Part shown: positions 44,440 through 51,726 of the stretch, in pieces | Layout: every line of letters starts with the position of its first letter | Position numbering within the stretch: position 1 is the stretch's first letter | NCBI GenBank assembly: GCA_910579465.1 | Contig: CAJTUB010000007.1 | Location: 75,011 to 139,010 of the forward strand | Direction of reading: 5' to 3' | DNA: 64,000 nucleotides | From: an uncultured Lachnospiraceae bacterium | Lineage (GTDB): Bacteria; Bacillota; Clostridia; Lachnospirales; Lachnospiraceae | The notes under the pieces: model-generated | Told to the model about the DNA's origin: nothing | Seen by the model: the letters and a program-made list of their open reading frames with translations, nothing else | Databases searched by the model: none | Translations under genes and position numbers: made by a program

Positions 44440-44952
44440 CTAAAGCAGACCCGGTAACAAATGTACCAGAACCCTGCCTTCCTCCAGTGAAATCTCCTTT
44501 ACGCAGTCCTCGATATAGGGAATGAGTACGGTTTTCTTATCCGGCAGCGTAACCTCAAACACATCGTTCGCCCCGGTCTTAAGCACCTCGGTTAAAACGC
44601 CGAGGCTCTCCCCGGTATCGGTGACGACAGAAAGCCCGACCAGGTCACAGATATAGAACTCATTCTCTGCAAGCGGCAGGGCGTCGTCCCGTTCAATCAG
44701 GATATCCTTGTTCCTGTAGAGGGCGGCCTGCTCCACGCTGCCGACCTCCGCAAACTTCACGATTACCATCTGCTTAAAAAACTTTACGCTTTCCACGGTA
44801 ACCGGAAGCAGCTCTTTTCCCAGGTCCAGATACACCCTTTTCAGGCTCTTAAAACGCTTTGCATCCTCGGTCGTAGGAAAGACCTTTACCTCCCCGTGTA
44901 CCCCGTGCGTTGTCGTTACAACGCCGACACGAAGCATTTCTTCTTTTTCCAT
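44440..44952 (-). CDS. rimM: Ribosome maturation factor RimM
   Basis: RimM binds 30S subunits via S19 and aids 16S processing. The 170 residues begin with LRVGVVTTTHGVHGEVKVFP, have the linker EVGSVEQAALYRNKDILI and end with a PRC-barrel domain (DLVGLSVVTDTGESLG, IPYIEDCVKEI). It is followed by trmD as in most bacteria. A 106-bp spacer with a strong inverted repeat precedes it. Confidence 0.95.
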   Translation of the reverse strand: MEKEEMLRVGVVTTTHGVHGEVKVFPTTEDAKRFKSLKRVYLDLGKELLPVTVESVKFFKQMVIVKFAEVGSVEQAALYRNKDILIERDDALPLAENEFYICDLVGLSVVTDTGESLGVLTEVLKTGANDVFEVTLPDKKTVLIPYIEDCVKEISLEEGRVLVHLLPGLL

Positions 44953-44993
44953 TCCGTCCTCCTAAGGTTCATTTCTTTTGCCGGGAACCTCAA

Positions 44994-45047
44994 AGGGCTG
45001 CTTAACCCGACGGCCGGTATTCCCGTCCTATCAGACTAAGCAGCCCT
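44994..45047 (-). promoter_or_regulatory. Long hairpin between the KH gene and rimM
   Basis: AGGGCTGCTTA (44994-45004) and TAAGCAGCCCT (45037-45047) form a perfect 11-bp outer stem. An inner 5-bp stem (GACGG/CCGTC) adds a second helix. No T-run follows in the direction of transcription, so it is not a standard terminator. It could be a processing site or a regulatory leader of rimM-trmD. Confidence 0.6.
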
Positions 45048-45058
45048 CTGCGCTGGCA

Positions 45059-45289
45059 TTATTGTAGTATCTCAACGACTACCTTTTTGTCATCTCCGGC
45101 TGCTGCGGATTTCACAACGGTGCGAATGGCTTTTGCAATACGGCCCTGTTTGCCGATTACCTTTCCCATGTCCTCCGGTGCCACACGCAATTCGACAACA
45201 ATCGACTTGTCGGTCTCCTTTTCGGTTACCTCGACTGCATCCGGATGATCTACAAGTGCCATAGCAATAACTTTCACTAACTCTTTCAT
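45059..45289 (-). CDS. khpA: KH-domain RNA-binding protein (YlqC/KhpA type)
   Basis: The 76 residues form a single KH domain with the GXXG loop in GKVIGKQGRIAKAIRTVV. KhpA proteins bind RNA, in several Firmicutes together with KhpB (Jag). The gene lies between rpsP and rimM, the standard site. The start MKELVKVIAMALVDHPD is typical. Confidence 0.94.
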   Translation of the reverse strand: MKELVKVIAMALVDHPDAVEVTEKETDKSIVVELRVAPEDMGKVIGKQGRIAKAIRTVVKSAAAGDDKKVVVEILQ

Positions 45290-45343
45290 TACTGCACACC
45301 TTGCCTTTCCGGTTCTGGCGGCTGCCCTGCCCGCATACTCCTG

Positions 45344-45589
45344 CTACTTTTCGATACCGGCCTTCTTCAATATCTTTGCAACGGTCTCGGTCGGCTGTGC
45401 GCCGTCAGCAAGCCACTTCTTTGCAGCCTCTTCGTTTACATTGAAAACGCTCGGCTCCTTGGTCGGATCATAGGTCCCGATCTCATCGATGAACTTTCCG
45501 TCACGCGGAGATCTGGAATCTGCTACAACGATTCTATAGAAAGGTGCCTTCTTCTGACCCATTCTCTTCAATCTGATCTTTACTGCCAT
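45344..45589 (-). CDS. rpsP: 30S ribosomal protein S16
   Basis: S16 begins MAVKIRLKRMGQKKAPFYR, which fixes the start at 45589, and the codon is preceded by AAGGAGG. At 81 residues it is a standard size. It lies between ffh and khpA. An upstream in-frame ATG at 45637 would add 16 residues not found in the family. Confidence 0.97.
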   Translation of the reverse strand: MAVKIRLKRMGQKKAPFYRIVVADSRSPRDGKFIDEIGTYDPTKEPSVFNVNEEAAKKWLADGAQPTETVAKILKKAGIEK

Positions 45590-45656
45590 TTTAATTTCAC
45601 CTCCTTGATATTTATCCATGTATATTACAGAAAGCAAATGCTTCTTGTAACCGGAA

Positions 45657-46997
45657 CTAAAACCCGAACGGCATCTTGAAACCGCGCCGTCCCTTGCCTC
45701 CCATCATACCGGAAAGCTGCTTCATCATCTTCTTCTGTCCCTCCACCTGCTTTACCAGACGGTTGACCTCAGAAATATCCACCCCGGCTCCCTCTGCAAT
45801 CCTGCGCTTTCTCGAAGGATTTAACAGTGCCGGATTAGCACGCTCCTCCTTTGTCATGGACTGGATAATCGCAACCATGCCCTTGAACATATCGTCGTTC
45901 AGCTCGACGCCCTTCAACTGGCTCCCCATCCCCGGCAGCATACTCATAATCTGGCTGATGCCGCCCATCTTCTTCATCTGCTCGGTCTGCTCCAGCAAAT
46001 CATTGAAATCGAACTCCGCCTTCTTCAGCTTCCGCTCCATTTCCTTTGCCTTGCTCTCGTCAAACTCTGCCTGCGCTTTATCAATTAATGTAAGGATATC
46101 GCCCATTCCGAGAATACGGGACGCCATACGGTCCGGATGGAACTGCTCCACATCCGTCAGCTTTTCGCCCGTACCGGTATACAAAATCGGCCGTCCGGTC
46201 ACGGCACGGATGGAAAGCGCCGCACCGCCCCTGGTATCGCCGTCGAGCTTCGTAAGAATCACGCCGGTAATCCCGATTTCCTTCTCAAACGTCTCCGCCA
46301 CATTCACCGCATCCTGACCGGTCATCGCATCGACGGTCAACAGGGTATGGGTAACGGAAAGTACCTCTTTTATCTTTTTTAACTCCTCCATCATCGCCTC
46401 GTCGATATGGAGACGCCCGGCAGTATCAATCAAAACGACGTTGTTGTTATTCTTCCTTGCATGCTCCATTGCCGCCTTGGCAATGTCCACCGGGTTGTTC
46501 TTATCTCCCATGGAAAACACCGGAACCCCGGTCTTTTCGCCATTGATTATCAGCTGCTCGATTGCCGCCGGACGGTAGATATCACAGGCGACGAGCAGCG
46601 GACGCTTCCCCTTGCCCTTGAACTGTCCCGCAAGCTTTGCCGCCATCGTCGTTTTACCGGCACCCTGCAGGCCGCACATCATAATGACGGTAATCTCACT
46701 GCCCGGAAGAAAGGTAAGCTCGGTCGTCTCGGAGCCGAGTAACGTCACCATTTCTTCATTTACGATTTTAATTACCATCTGCCCCGGTGTCAGGCTGTTC
46801 AGCACATCCTGTCCTATCGCGCGCTCCTCTACGGTCTTTACAAAATTCTTCACTACACGGAAATTTACGTCCGCCTCAAGTAACGCCATCTTTACTTCCT
46901 TGAGCGCCGCCTTTACATCCGCCTCGCTCAGCCTGCCCTTGCCGCGCAGGCTCTTAAATATGCCCTGCAGCTTCTCCGAAAGACTGTCAAATGCCAT
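45657..46997 (-). CDS. ffh: Signal recognition particle GTPase Ffh
   Basis: Ffh binds SRP RNA and signal peptides and targets nascent membrane proteins. The 446 residues have the N domain, the G domain (GLQGAGKTTMAAKLA, DTAGRLHID, TKLDGDTRGGAA) and the methionine-rich M domain (MKKMGGISQIMSMLPGMG). It follows ylxM by 9 bp, and its product works with the YlxM protein in some Gram-positives. Confidence 0.97.
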   Translation of the reverse strand: MAFDSLSEKLQGIFKSLRGKGRLSEADVKAALKEVKMALLEADVNFRVVKNFVKTVEERAIGQDVLNSLTPGQMVIKIVNEEMVTLLGSETTELTFLPGSEITVIMMCGLQGAGKTTMAAKLAGQFKGKGKRPLLVACDIYRPAAIEQLIINGEKTGVPVFSMGDKNNPVDIAKAAMEHARKNNNNVVLIDTAGRLHIDEAMMEELKKIKEVLSVTHTLLTVDAMTGQDAVNVAETFEKEIGITGVILTKLDGDTRGGAALSIRAVTGRPILYTGTGEKLTDVEQFHPDRMASRILGMGDILTLIDKAQAEFDESKAKEMERKLKKAEFDFNDLLEQTEQMKKMGGISQIMSMLPGMGSQLKGVELNDDMFKGMVAIIQSMTKEERANPALLNPSRKRRIAEGAGVDISEVNRLVKQVEGQKKMMKQLSGMMGGKGRRGFKMPFGF

Positions 46998-47006
46998 ACA
47001 TCCTCC

Positions 47007-47360
47007 TTACAACCCGTTCAGAATCTCCTCGGTCAACCCCTGCGCTTCCTTTATCAAAGCCGGATTCCCTGTTGCATAGCTCTTCTGTAAAAGCTCCTGG
47101 ATCCGTTCCACACATTCCTTCGTCTTATTAAACTTCTCTACCAGATGGAGCTTTGCTTCATACCCTCTTAACTGCTTACTGCACCGCTTTACGATGTCGT
47201 GTACCCCCTGCCTTGTAATCCCCTCGGTATCTGCAATCTCCGAAAGGGAAAAATCATTCAGGATATAGTCCTCAAACACCTGCTTGTTATGCTCCTTTAA
47301 AAGCTCTCCGTAAAAATCATACAGCATGGCAAGCTCCAAAAGCTCACTTACTTCTTCCAT
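47007..47360 (-). CDS. ylxM: YlxM-family SRP-associated DNA/RNA-binding protein
   Basis: The 117 residues contain a helix-turn-helix of sigma-factor region 4 type (FSLSEIADTEGITRQGVHDIV). YlxM is the conserved upstream partner of ffh and has been shown in streptococci to bind SRP components. The start follows AGGTGG, which lies in the 3' arm of a 13-bp hairpin. It heads the ffh-rpsP operon and has its own consensus promoter. Confidence 0.94.
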   Translation of the reverse strand: MEEVSELLELAMLYDFYGELLKEHNKQVFEDYILNDFSLSEIADTEGITRQGVHDIVKRCSKQLRGYEAKLHLVEKFNKTKECVERIQELLQKSYATGNPALIKEAQGLTEEILNGL

Positions 47361-47368
47361 ACAAAAGC

Positions 47369-47401
47369 ACCACCTGTAAAGCTTTTTTCTTTACAGGTGG
47401 T
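47369..47401 (-). promoter_or_regulatory. 5'-terminal hairpin hiding the ylxM ribosome site
   Basis: A perfect 13-bp inverted repeat ACCACCTGTAAAG / CTTTACAGGTGGT with a 7-base loop lies between the ylxM promoter and its ATG at 47360. The 3' arm carries AGGTGG, the likely Shine-Dalgarno site. Only GCTTTTGT follows, so it is a weak terminator at best. If transcription starts about 7 bases past the -10 box, 8-10 bp of the stem would form at the very 5' end of the mRNA. Confidence 0.75.
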
Positions 47402-47430
47402 AGTGTAACAGATAATACGGGATGTGTCAA
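47402..47430 (-). promoter_or_regulatory. Sigma-A promoter of the ylxM-ffh operon
   Basis: TTGACA (47430-47425) is exactly 17 bp from TACACT (47407-47402) on the minus strand, upstream of ylxM and downstream of the DUF2589 cluster. Confidence 0.82.
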
Positions 47431-47478
47431 GTAGTTTTTTACAATTCCGGTTTATATTTGGAAAAATCATCCTCCTGA

Positions 47479-48360
47479 CTACCCTGTCGGCGGCAGGGGC
47501 GCGGCAGGCGTACCGGCGGAAGAGGTACTGGCACTGGAAGCACTGGCACTGGCGGAAGAGGCACTGGAAGCAGAGGAACCAGAGGCAGAAGAACTGGCGG
47601 CAGGGATACCGACACCTTCTCTTTGATACAGATACCACACCTTTTCTCCTTCAACACCGTATTCGCCCTCTTCTTTCTTCACATACTGATAACCGCTTTT
47701 TTTCATCGCAGCATCCAGCACTTCTTTCAATGCAGCTAATGTTACTGAAGTTACTCTTCTGATACCTTTGTGTTCCGCATCTGCATAATGGTACAGATTT
47801 TCATATAATTCCGACCTTTTTCCGAGTATCTCTTTTTTCTTGATATAGATACGTGAAATATCCCTTAACTCCACTCTCTGATAAAAAGCAATTTCCGTTT
47901 TATTCACGGGGGTATCCTTCACATATTTTGCAATTTCTTCTAAATCCCTGCTCCTTGGTTCCGGGATTCCGTACTTTACATCCGTGCTGCTCATTGTGGT
48001 AAAGGACTTTCCGACTGCCTTTTCGTTCTGCATATAATACAGGACTCCTGCCGCACCCCCTACCCCTCCTGTTAAGATATGAGATATATCATTTATCACT
48101 GTGCTTTTTTTTCGTACAAAACGGAAATATACCCCGTCTCCGTTCGGAACCCCGCTCCGGTTATCCCTGACCTGCGGCCCGCCTCCTGCCCGGAGAATAT
48201 TGCTTGCCTTTAATTCTCCGGCAGTCAGAACGGAAATGAAATACATCAGCTTCCCAGCATGGGCAAAGCCGCGGCAGTTTGTCTTGAAATCAGGCGTAAT
48301 GTCACCACCTTCAATTGTCCATACCGGATATTTTCCATATAAGATTCTCAATAATCTCAT
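47479..48360 (-). CDS. Uncharacterised protein with Ser/Ala-rich tail, DUF2589 cluster
   Basis: I do not recognise the family. The 293 residues begin MRLLRILYGKYPVWTIEGG, contain a glycine-rich hydrophobic stretch (SHILTGGVGGAAGVLYYMQ, about residues 93-112), a charged middle (AFYQRVELRDISRIYIKKKE) and end in about 40 residues of almost only Ser and Ala followed by Pro and Gly. The tail comes from a simple DNA repeat at about 47510-47605 and may vary in length. It lies 18 bp downstream of the DUF2589 gene on the same strand, so the two are likely linked. Confidence 0.75.
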   Translation of the reverse strand: MRLLRILYGKYPVWTIEGGDITPDFKTNCRGFAHAGKLMYFISVLTAGELKASNILRAGGGPQVRDNRSGVPNGDGVYFRFVRKKSTVINDISHILTGGVGGAAGVLYYMQNEKAVGKSFTTMSSTDVKYGIPEPRSRDLEEIAKYVKDTPVNKTEIAFYQRVELRDISRIYIKKKEILGKRSELYENLYHYADAEHKGIRRVTSVTLAALKEVLDAAMKKSGYQYVKKEEGEYGVEGEKVWYLYQREGVGIPAASSSASGSSASSASSASASASSASTSSAGTPAAPLPPTG

Positions 48361-48378
48361 AGTTTACCCTCGGCTGTC

Positions 48379-49053
48379 TTAGTTCGTAAGCTCAATTGGT
48401 TCAATCGTGGAAGCCAGCAGGTCGGTAAGCTTTGCCATGCCCTCCGCAGGCGCCTGCTGTACGGCACGCGCATGCAGCTCATACTTTGCGTGGCTGTCGG
48501 TCTGTCTCGTATGCTCCGACTTTGCCGCTACCCTGCCGCCAATCTGCGCCGTCTGTCCCCAGAAGCTGAGCTTTACATCACTGGTAAGCTCCGATTCATT
48601 GGTATCTACATTATTTGACATCTGGTTTACTTCCATCGTAAATGCCACGGTAGCCTCTTCCATTGTAAACGCAGGGACAGGTACCAAGGATAACAGCGGC
48701 GCATTGATTTTATATTTCTTAAGCCCGACCTGACCCGTTACCTTATCGACTACCACCTTATCATACTCAAAGCTGATGATATTGGTCTTGCGGTTCTCCT
48801 TTGTGGAATCTTCCGTATACGCTAACTTCATTAAGGTTTCCAGATATACATTGCATAAAGCCGCCTGCCCCTTTGCCACCTCGATAATCGGCTGGCAGAT
48901 TAAAAGCCCGAGGGGCAGATCCGTAAACGTGGCTGCCAGGGAATTAAACTCCCCCTCATTTGCTCCGACAATTTCCTTCTCTGCCCCGGTAAGTTCCTTC
49001 TCTGCTCCGGCAAGTTCCTTTTTCTCTTCCAATAATTTTTCTGTTTCGCTCAT
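48379..49053 (-). CDS. DUF2589 domain-containing protein
   Basis: The 224 residues begin with a short charged repeat (EKELTGAEKEIVGA) followed by FTDLPLGLLICQPIIEVAKGQAAL, which matches the DUF2589 opening pattern. The rest is strand-rich (VPVPAFTMEEATVAFTMEV) and ends APAEGMAKLTDLLASTIEP. DUF2589 proteins occur in many bacteria, usually in small clusters; their function is unknown to me. The last gene of the cluster follows by 18 bp, and a smaller relative lies upstream. Confidence 0.75.
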   Translation of the reverse strand: MSETEKLLEEKKELAGAEKELTGAEKEIVGANEGEFNSLAATFTDLPLGLLICQPIIEVAKGQAALCNVYLETLMKLAYTEDSTKENRKTNIISFEYDKVVVDKVTGQVGLKKYKINAPLLSLVPVPAFTMEEATVAFTMEVNQMSNNVDTNESELTSDVKLSFWGQTAQIGGRVAAKSEHTRQTDSHAKYELHARAVQQAPAEGMAKLTDLLASTIEPIELTN

Positions 49054-49163
49054 GTCTCCCTCTTTTCTGCACTGCTTTTCCGGTTATGGCGGTTTCTCCG
49101 GGCAGCACGCCGCTCCACCGCCTGATGTGACATAGTTCCGCTATCCTGCTCCGATGATGTCCG

Positions 49164-49562
49164 CTACAGGTTCCGGTTCAAATCATTGGTAATACGGGCA
49201 ATTCCCTCTGACGGCTCGTTGCTTTTATAGGTCAGCACGATTTCTGCCTGCTTTTCTGCGGCATTTGTCTCAGACCCGCTGTCCCCTTCCGCTACGGAAG
49301 GCATTGTTTCTACATAAACGCTGCCGTTTTCCAGTCTTAATGAGGCATTCATGCGGATACTGACCTCGTCCAGTAAAAGAGGCTTATGATGCATCAGCGC
49401 CGCCACCGGTATTTCTCTGCTCCCTCCTTTCTCCGCCGTCATTTCTATTGTGGAAGCCGCCAGTTTCAAAAATACGTCCGCCGCATCCCTGTCAACGATT
49501 TGTCCTGCCTGCTGCACGGACAGGCTGATGGACGCCAGCAGTTCATCCAATTTCATCTCCAT
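49164..49562 (-). CDS. Small DUF2589-cluster protein, probable relative
   Basis: The 132 residues begin MEMKLDELLASISLSVQQAG and end EPSEGIARITNDLNRNL. That ending parallels APAEGMAKLTDLL of the next gene, so the two may share the C-terminal part of one fold. The middle is strand-rich (VSIRMNASLRLENGSVYVE). A ribosome site GGGGAGG precedes the start. It lies 14 bp from the 75-residue gene upstream and 110 bp from the DUF2589 gene downstream. No function is assigned. Confidence 0.7.
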   Translation of the reverse strand: MEMKLDELLASISLSVQQAGQIVDRDAADVFLKLAASTIEMTAEKGGSREIPVAALMHHKPLLLDEVSIRMNASLRLENGSVYVETMPSVAEGDSGSETNAAEKQAEIVLTYKSNEPSEGIARITNDLNRNL

Positions 49563-49576
49563 AGCATCCTCCCCTT

Positions 49577-49804
49577 CTAAGCCGGTGACACTACATAAAT
49601 CCGTTCCTGCGGAACCTTGTATTTTACCATAAGCTGCTCGATGCTGTCGCTCACCTCCACCACCTGGTGTTTATCCTCCCCGGTCGGCATCCACGCTGCA
49701 TAACGTCCCAGATGGCACTCATTTCCTTCCATTGTTACAGCCCTTGCCTCCCCTAAATCAGAAATAAAGCTTTTTCCTCTGTTAATCTCTTCCCATTCAC
49801 TCAT
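49577..49804 (-). CDS. Small hypothetical protein, first gene of the DUF2589 cluster
   Basis: The 75-residue protein (MSEWEEINRGKSFISDLGEA at its start) shows no family I recognise. It is acidic, without signal peptide or membrane helix. The start follows GGAGG at a good distance, and the gene is 14 bp upstream of the 132-residue gene, so it is likely the first of four cotranscribed genes. A terminator at 49923-49962 isolates the cluster from the ECF gene. Confidence 0.65.
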   Translation of the reverse strand: MSEWEEINRGKSFISDLGEARAVTMEGNECHLGRYAAWMPTGEDKHQVVEVSDSIEQLMVKYKVPQERIYVVSPA

Positions 49805-49922
49805 TGAAAAAACCTCCTATCTGCCACATACTCGACGGTCAGGTCCGCCCTTTTACTCCCGGCACATACTGTCCGGCTTGTACTTACATTACAATCTATT
49901 CCGTCCTGAAGAAATGTATGAC

Positions 49923-49962
49923 AAAAAAACAGGACTGCCGCATCTTTCCCGCGACAATCCTG
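49923..49962 (-). terminator. Rho-independent terminator after the ECF S-component gene
   Basis: On the minus strand CAGGATTGTCGC pairs with GCGGCAGTCCTG (12 bp including two G-U pairs) and is followed at once by TTTTTTT. It lies 66 bp past the stop of the membrane protein gene. Confidence 0.9.
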
Positions 49963-50027
49963 CTTCTCTTCTACTTTCTGTCTTTTCAAACACTTCAGGA
50001 CATTTTCAAAAATGCCTGACAGGAGTT

Positions 50028-50546
50028 TTACCTGATATTCCTTTCCGCAAACCGCAATGCTGAAACAATCGGCAGAATCAGCACTCCGCAAAAAAAATTG
50101 CTGACGCCATGGATGCAGTCCCACGGCAGCCCCGCGATAATCCAGGCAATCATTCCCTTAAAGCTTAATCCGAAGATAATTGCCTGTGCCGGAGCATACA
50201 ATGTCCCGAATAAAAAGCCATGTGCTGCGCAGACTGCCATATACACGAAAGGCTGCAGCCTTTTCGGGAGCCTCTTAGGAAGCAGCATCACAGCGCCCCA
50301 GAGAACCGTCCATATGTATAAATAGGGAATCCACCAGGTAGCAAAGCCGCAGAAAATACCATTTAAAATCACATAAGTATAAATCGGGTATAACGCTTTT
50401 TTTCGATAGACCACTGTAAACGCGACTGTAAATACGCCAAGCAGATGCACATTAGGGAACATCTCCATAATAAGCTTTGAAGCATACATGACCGTTCCAA
50501 GCATCCCGAAAATAGCAATTTCCCTGATAATAAGCTTCCTGTTCAT
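50028..50546 (-). CDS. ECF-type transporter substrate-binding (S) component-like membrane protein
   Basis: The 172 residues form about five or six hydrophobic helices with short loops and the ECF-like segments IREIAIFGMLGTVMYASK and LFGTLYAPAQAIIFGLSF. S components bind vitamins or their precursors and share a common energising module encoded elsewhere. The start overlaps the DUF4430 stop by 4 bp, which ties it to that lipoprotein. Substrate is unknown; cobalamin is a guess from the DUF4430 fold. Confidence 0.75.
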   Translation of the reverse strand: MNRKLIIREIAIFGMLGTVMYASKLIMEMFPNVHLLGVFTVAFTVVYRKKALYPIYTYVILNGIFCGFATWWIPYLYIWTVLWGAVMLLPKRLPKRLQPFVYMAVCAAHGFLFGTLYAPAQAIIFGLSFKGMIAWIIAGLPWDCIHGVSNFFCGVLILPIVSALRFAERNIR

Positions 50547-51004
50547 TCTACCCGGAAGGAGTAGCTATCCCCCTCTGTTATTGTGGTAGAATCCACGCCT
50601 GTCTGCGCATATTCATCGTTGATATAAAATGCCCAGTATACGCCGTCCTTGTCATAATCGGCGGTTATGCCGTTAACTGTTTTTACAAAAAGACCATAGG
50701 CACTCTCCTCCCCGGCAATCAGATCAAGCTCCAGCAGCGCCTTCCCTACCGTCTCCTGGTCCGTATGGATTTCAAACAATGTTTCATTGCCTTCTTTATC
50801 CACTACAGAAAAAGTGAATTTCGTGCTGCCCTCGCCAAGCTGAGTGGCTTTTTCAATATCTTCTGTATTGTCTTTTGTCCCTGCGCCGGTAGGCGTACCG
50901 TTGCCGCCACTGTCCTTACAACCAGCCGTAAATAACGCCATAGCTGCAACCAAAGCCATACAAAGGATAACTGATGATAATTTTTTACTGTAGTTCTTTT
51001 TCAT
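50543..51004 (-). CDS. DUF4430 lipoprotein (transcobalamin-like domain)
   Basis: The 153-residue precursor starts MKKNYSKKLSSVILCMALV and has a lipobox LFTAGC, so it is anchored outside the membrane. The C-terminal part (ALLELDLIAGEESAYGLFVK, then YWAFYINDEYAQTGVDSTTI) is the DUF4430 domain, which resembles transcobalamin/intrinsic-factor folds. I chose the ATG at 51004 because it gives the signal peptide and follows a purine-rich ribosome site. It overlaps the ECF-like gene, suggesting that the lipoprotein hands a ligand to it. Confidence 0.85.
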   Translation of the reverse strand: MKKNYSKKLSSVILCMALVAAMALFTAGCKDSGGNGTPTGAGTKDNTEDIEKATQLGEGSTKFTFSVVDKEGNETLFEIHTDQETVGKALLELDLIAGEESAYGLFVKTVNGITADYDKDGVYWAFYINDEYAQTGVDSTTITEGDSYSFRVE

Positions 51005-51060
51005 ATACTTCCTCTCCTTCTGTGCCCCTGCGTTTCCGCAAAAGGTCAATTTGTTCTAAA

Positions 51061-51089
51061 ATAATACCCTTTTCTTATTATTTTGTCAA
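51061..51089 (-). promoter_or_regulatory. Sigma-A promoter of the DUF4430-ECF operon
   Basis: On the minus strand TTGACA (51089-51084) is exactly 17 bp from TATTAT (51066-51061), 57 bp upstream of the start codon. No riboswitch-like fold was seen between them. Confidence 0.85.
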
Positions 51090-51180
51090 TTGGTTTTAGC
51101 CCAATTTATTTTATATGCTTTATTTCATTTTCATTTGATGCTAATTACATAAACCTTCAACAAACGATGCCAACAAAAAA

Positions 51181-51194
51181 ATGACTAAAGTCAT
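51181..51194. promoter_or_regulatory. Small palindrome in the divergent intergenic region
   Basis: ATGACT-AA-AGTCAT is a short inverted repeat between the divergently oriented DUF4430 operon and the plus-strand metallopeptidase gene. It could be an operator, but at six bases per arm chance is a real alternative. Confidence 0.25.
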
Positions 51195-51720
51195 ATAAAT
51201 TAATGACCACCGTAACTTCCCTTCTATACGCTGATTTTATACATTGAATAAAAAGGAGGCTTTCATATGAATACAAAAACAAAAAAGCGCATTTTGATTA
51301 TTTTAACAGGAATCAGCTTCTTGCTGGTTGGTATTATTATCAATTTTATTCCGACATGGAATTTAAAAACAAAAGATATGAATGTGTTAAGCGGTGACTG
51401 GATAAATGTATATTATGAAACGGAAAAAGATGCTGCCAGAGACGTTTTTGCATATGTGAATGCTGAAACGGCTTCCATTGCAAAAAAGTTAGGCTTCAGT
51501 GAAAAGCAAAATGTTAATGTTTATATTTATGATTATCAAAATACAATGCAAACAAAGAAATATGGCTATATAGCACCATTGTTAGGGCTTGATTGGTATA
51601 TTGGCGATAATATCGGAACAAATGTTATATTAACATCCCCGGCAAATCTAGGAAAAGTACACGATTATGATAATAATAAATATGCCGTATTGCATGAAAT
51701 TGTACATGCATATGTCAGTG

Positions 51721-51726
51721 TAATTA
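51721..51726. repeat. Left target-site duplication TAATTA
   Basis: TAATTA directly precedes the left terminal repeat of the insertion element and is repeated at 52842-52847. Because TAATTA is itself palindromic, an alternative 4-bp duplication (TTAA) would fit almost as well. The 6-bp reading makes both ends start with ACC. Confidence 0.8.

Noticed and set aside
49801..50124. 107-codon minus-strand frame between the DUF2589 cluster and the ECF gene
   Set aside because: It overlaps the ECF gene end and runs through the terminator; composition and lack of a ribosome site argue against a gene.
51005..51266. Cobalamin riboswitch before the DUF4430 operon
   Set aside because: The promoter leaves a leader of only about 50 bases, and no B12-box-like sequence was seen.
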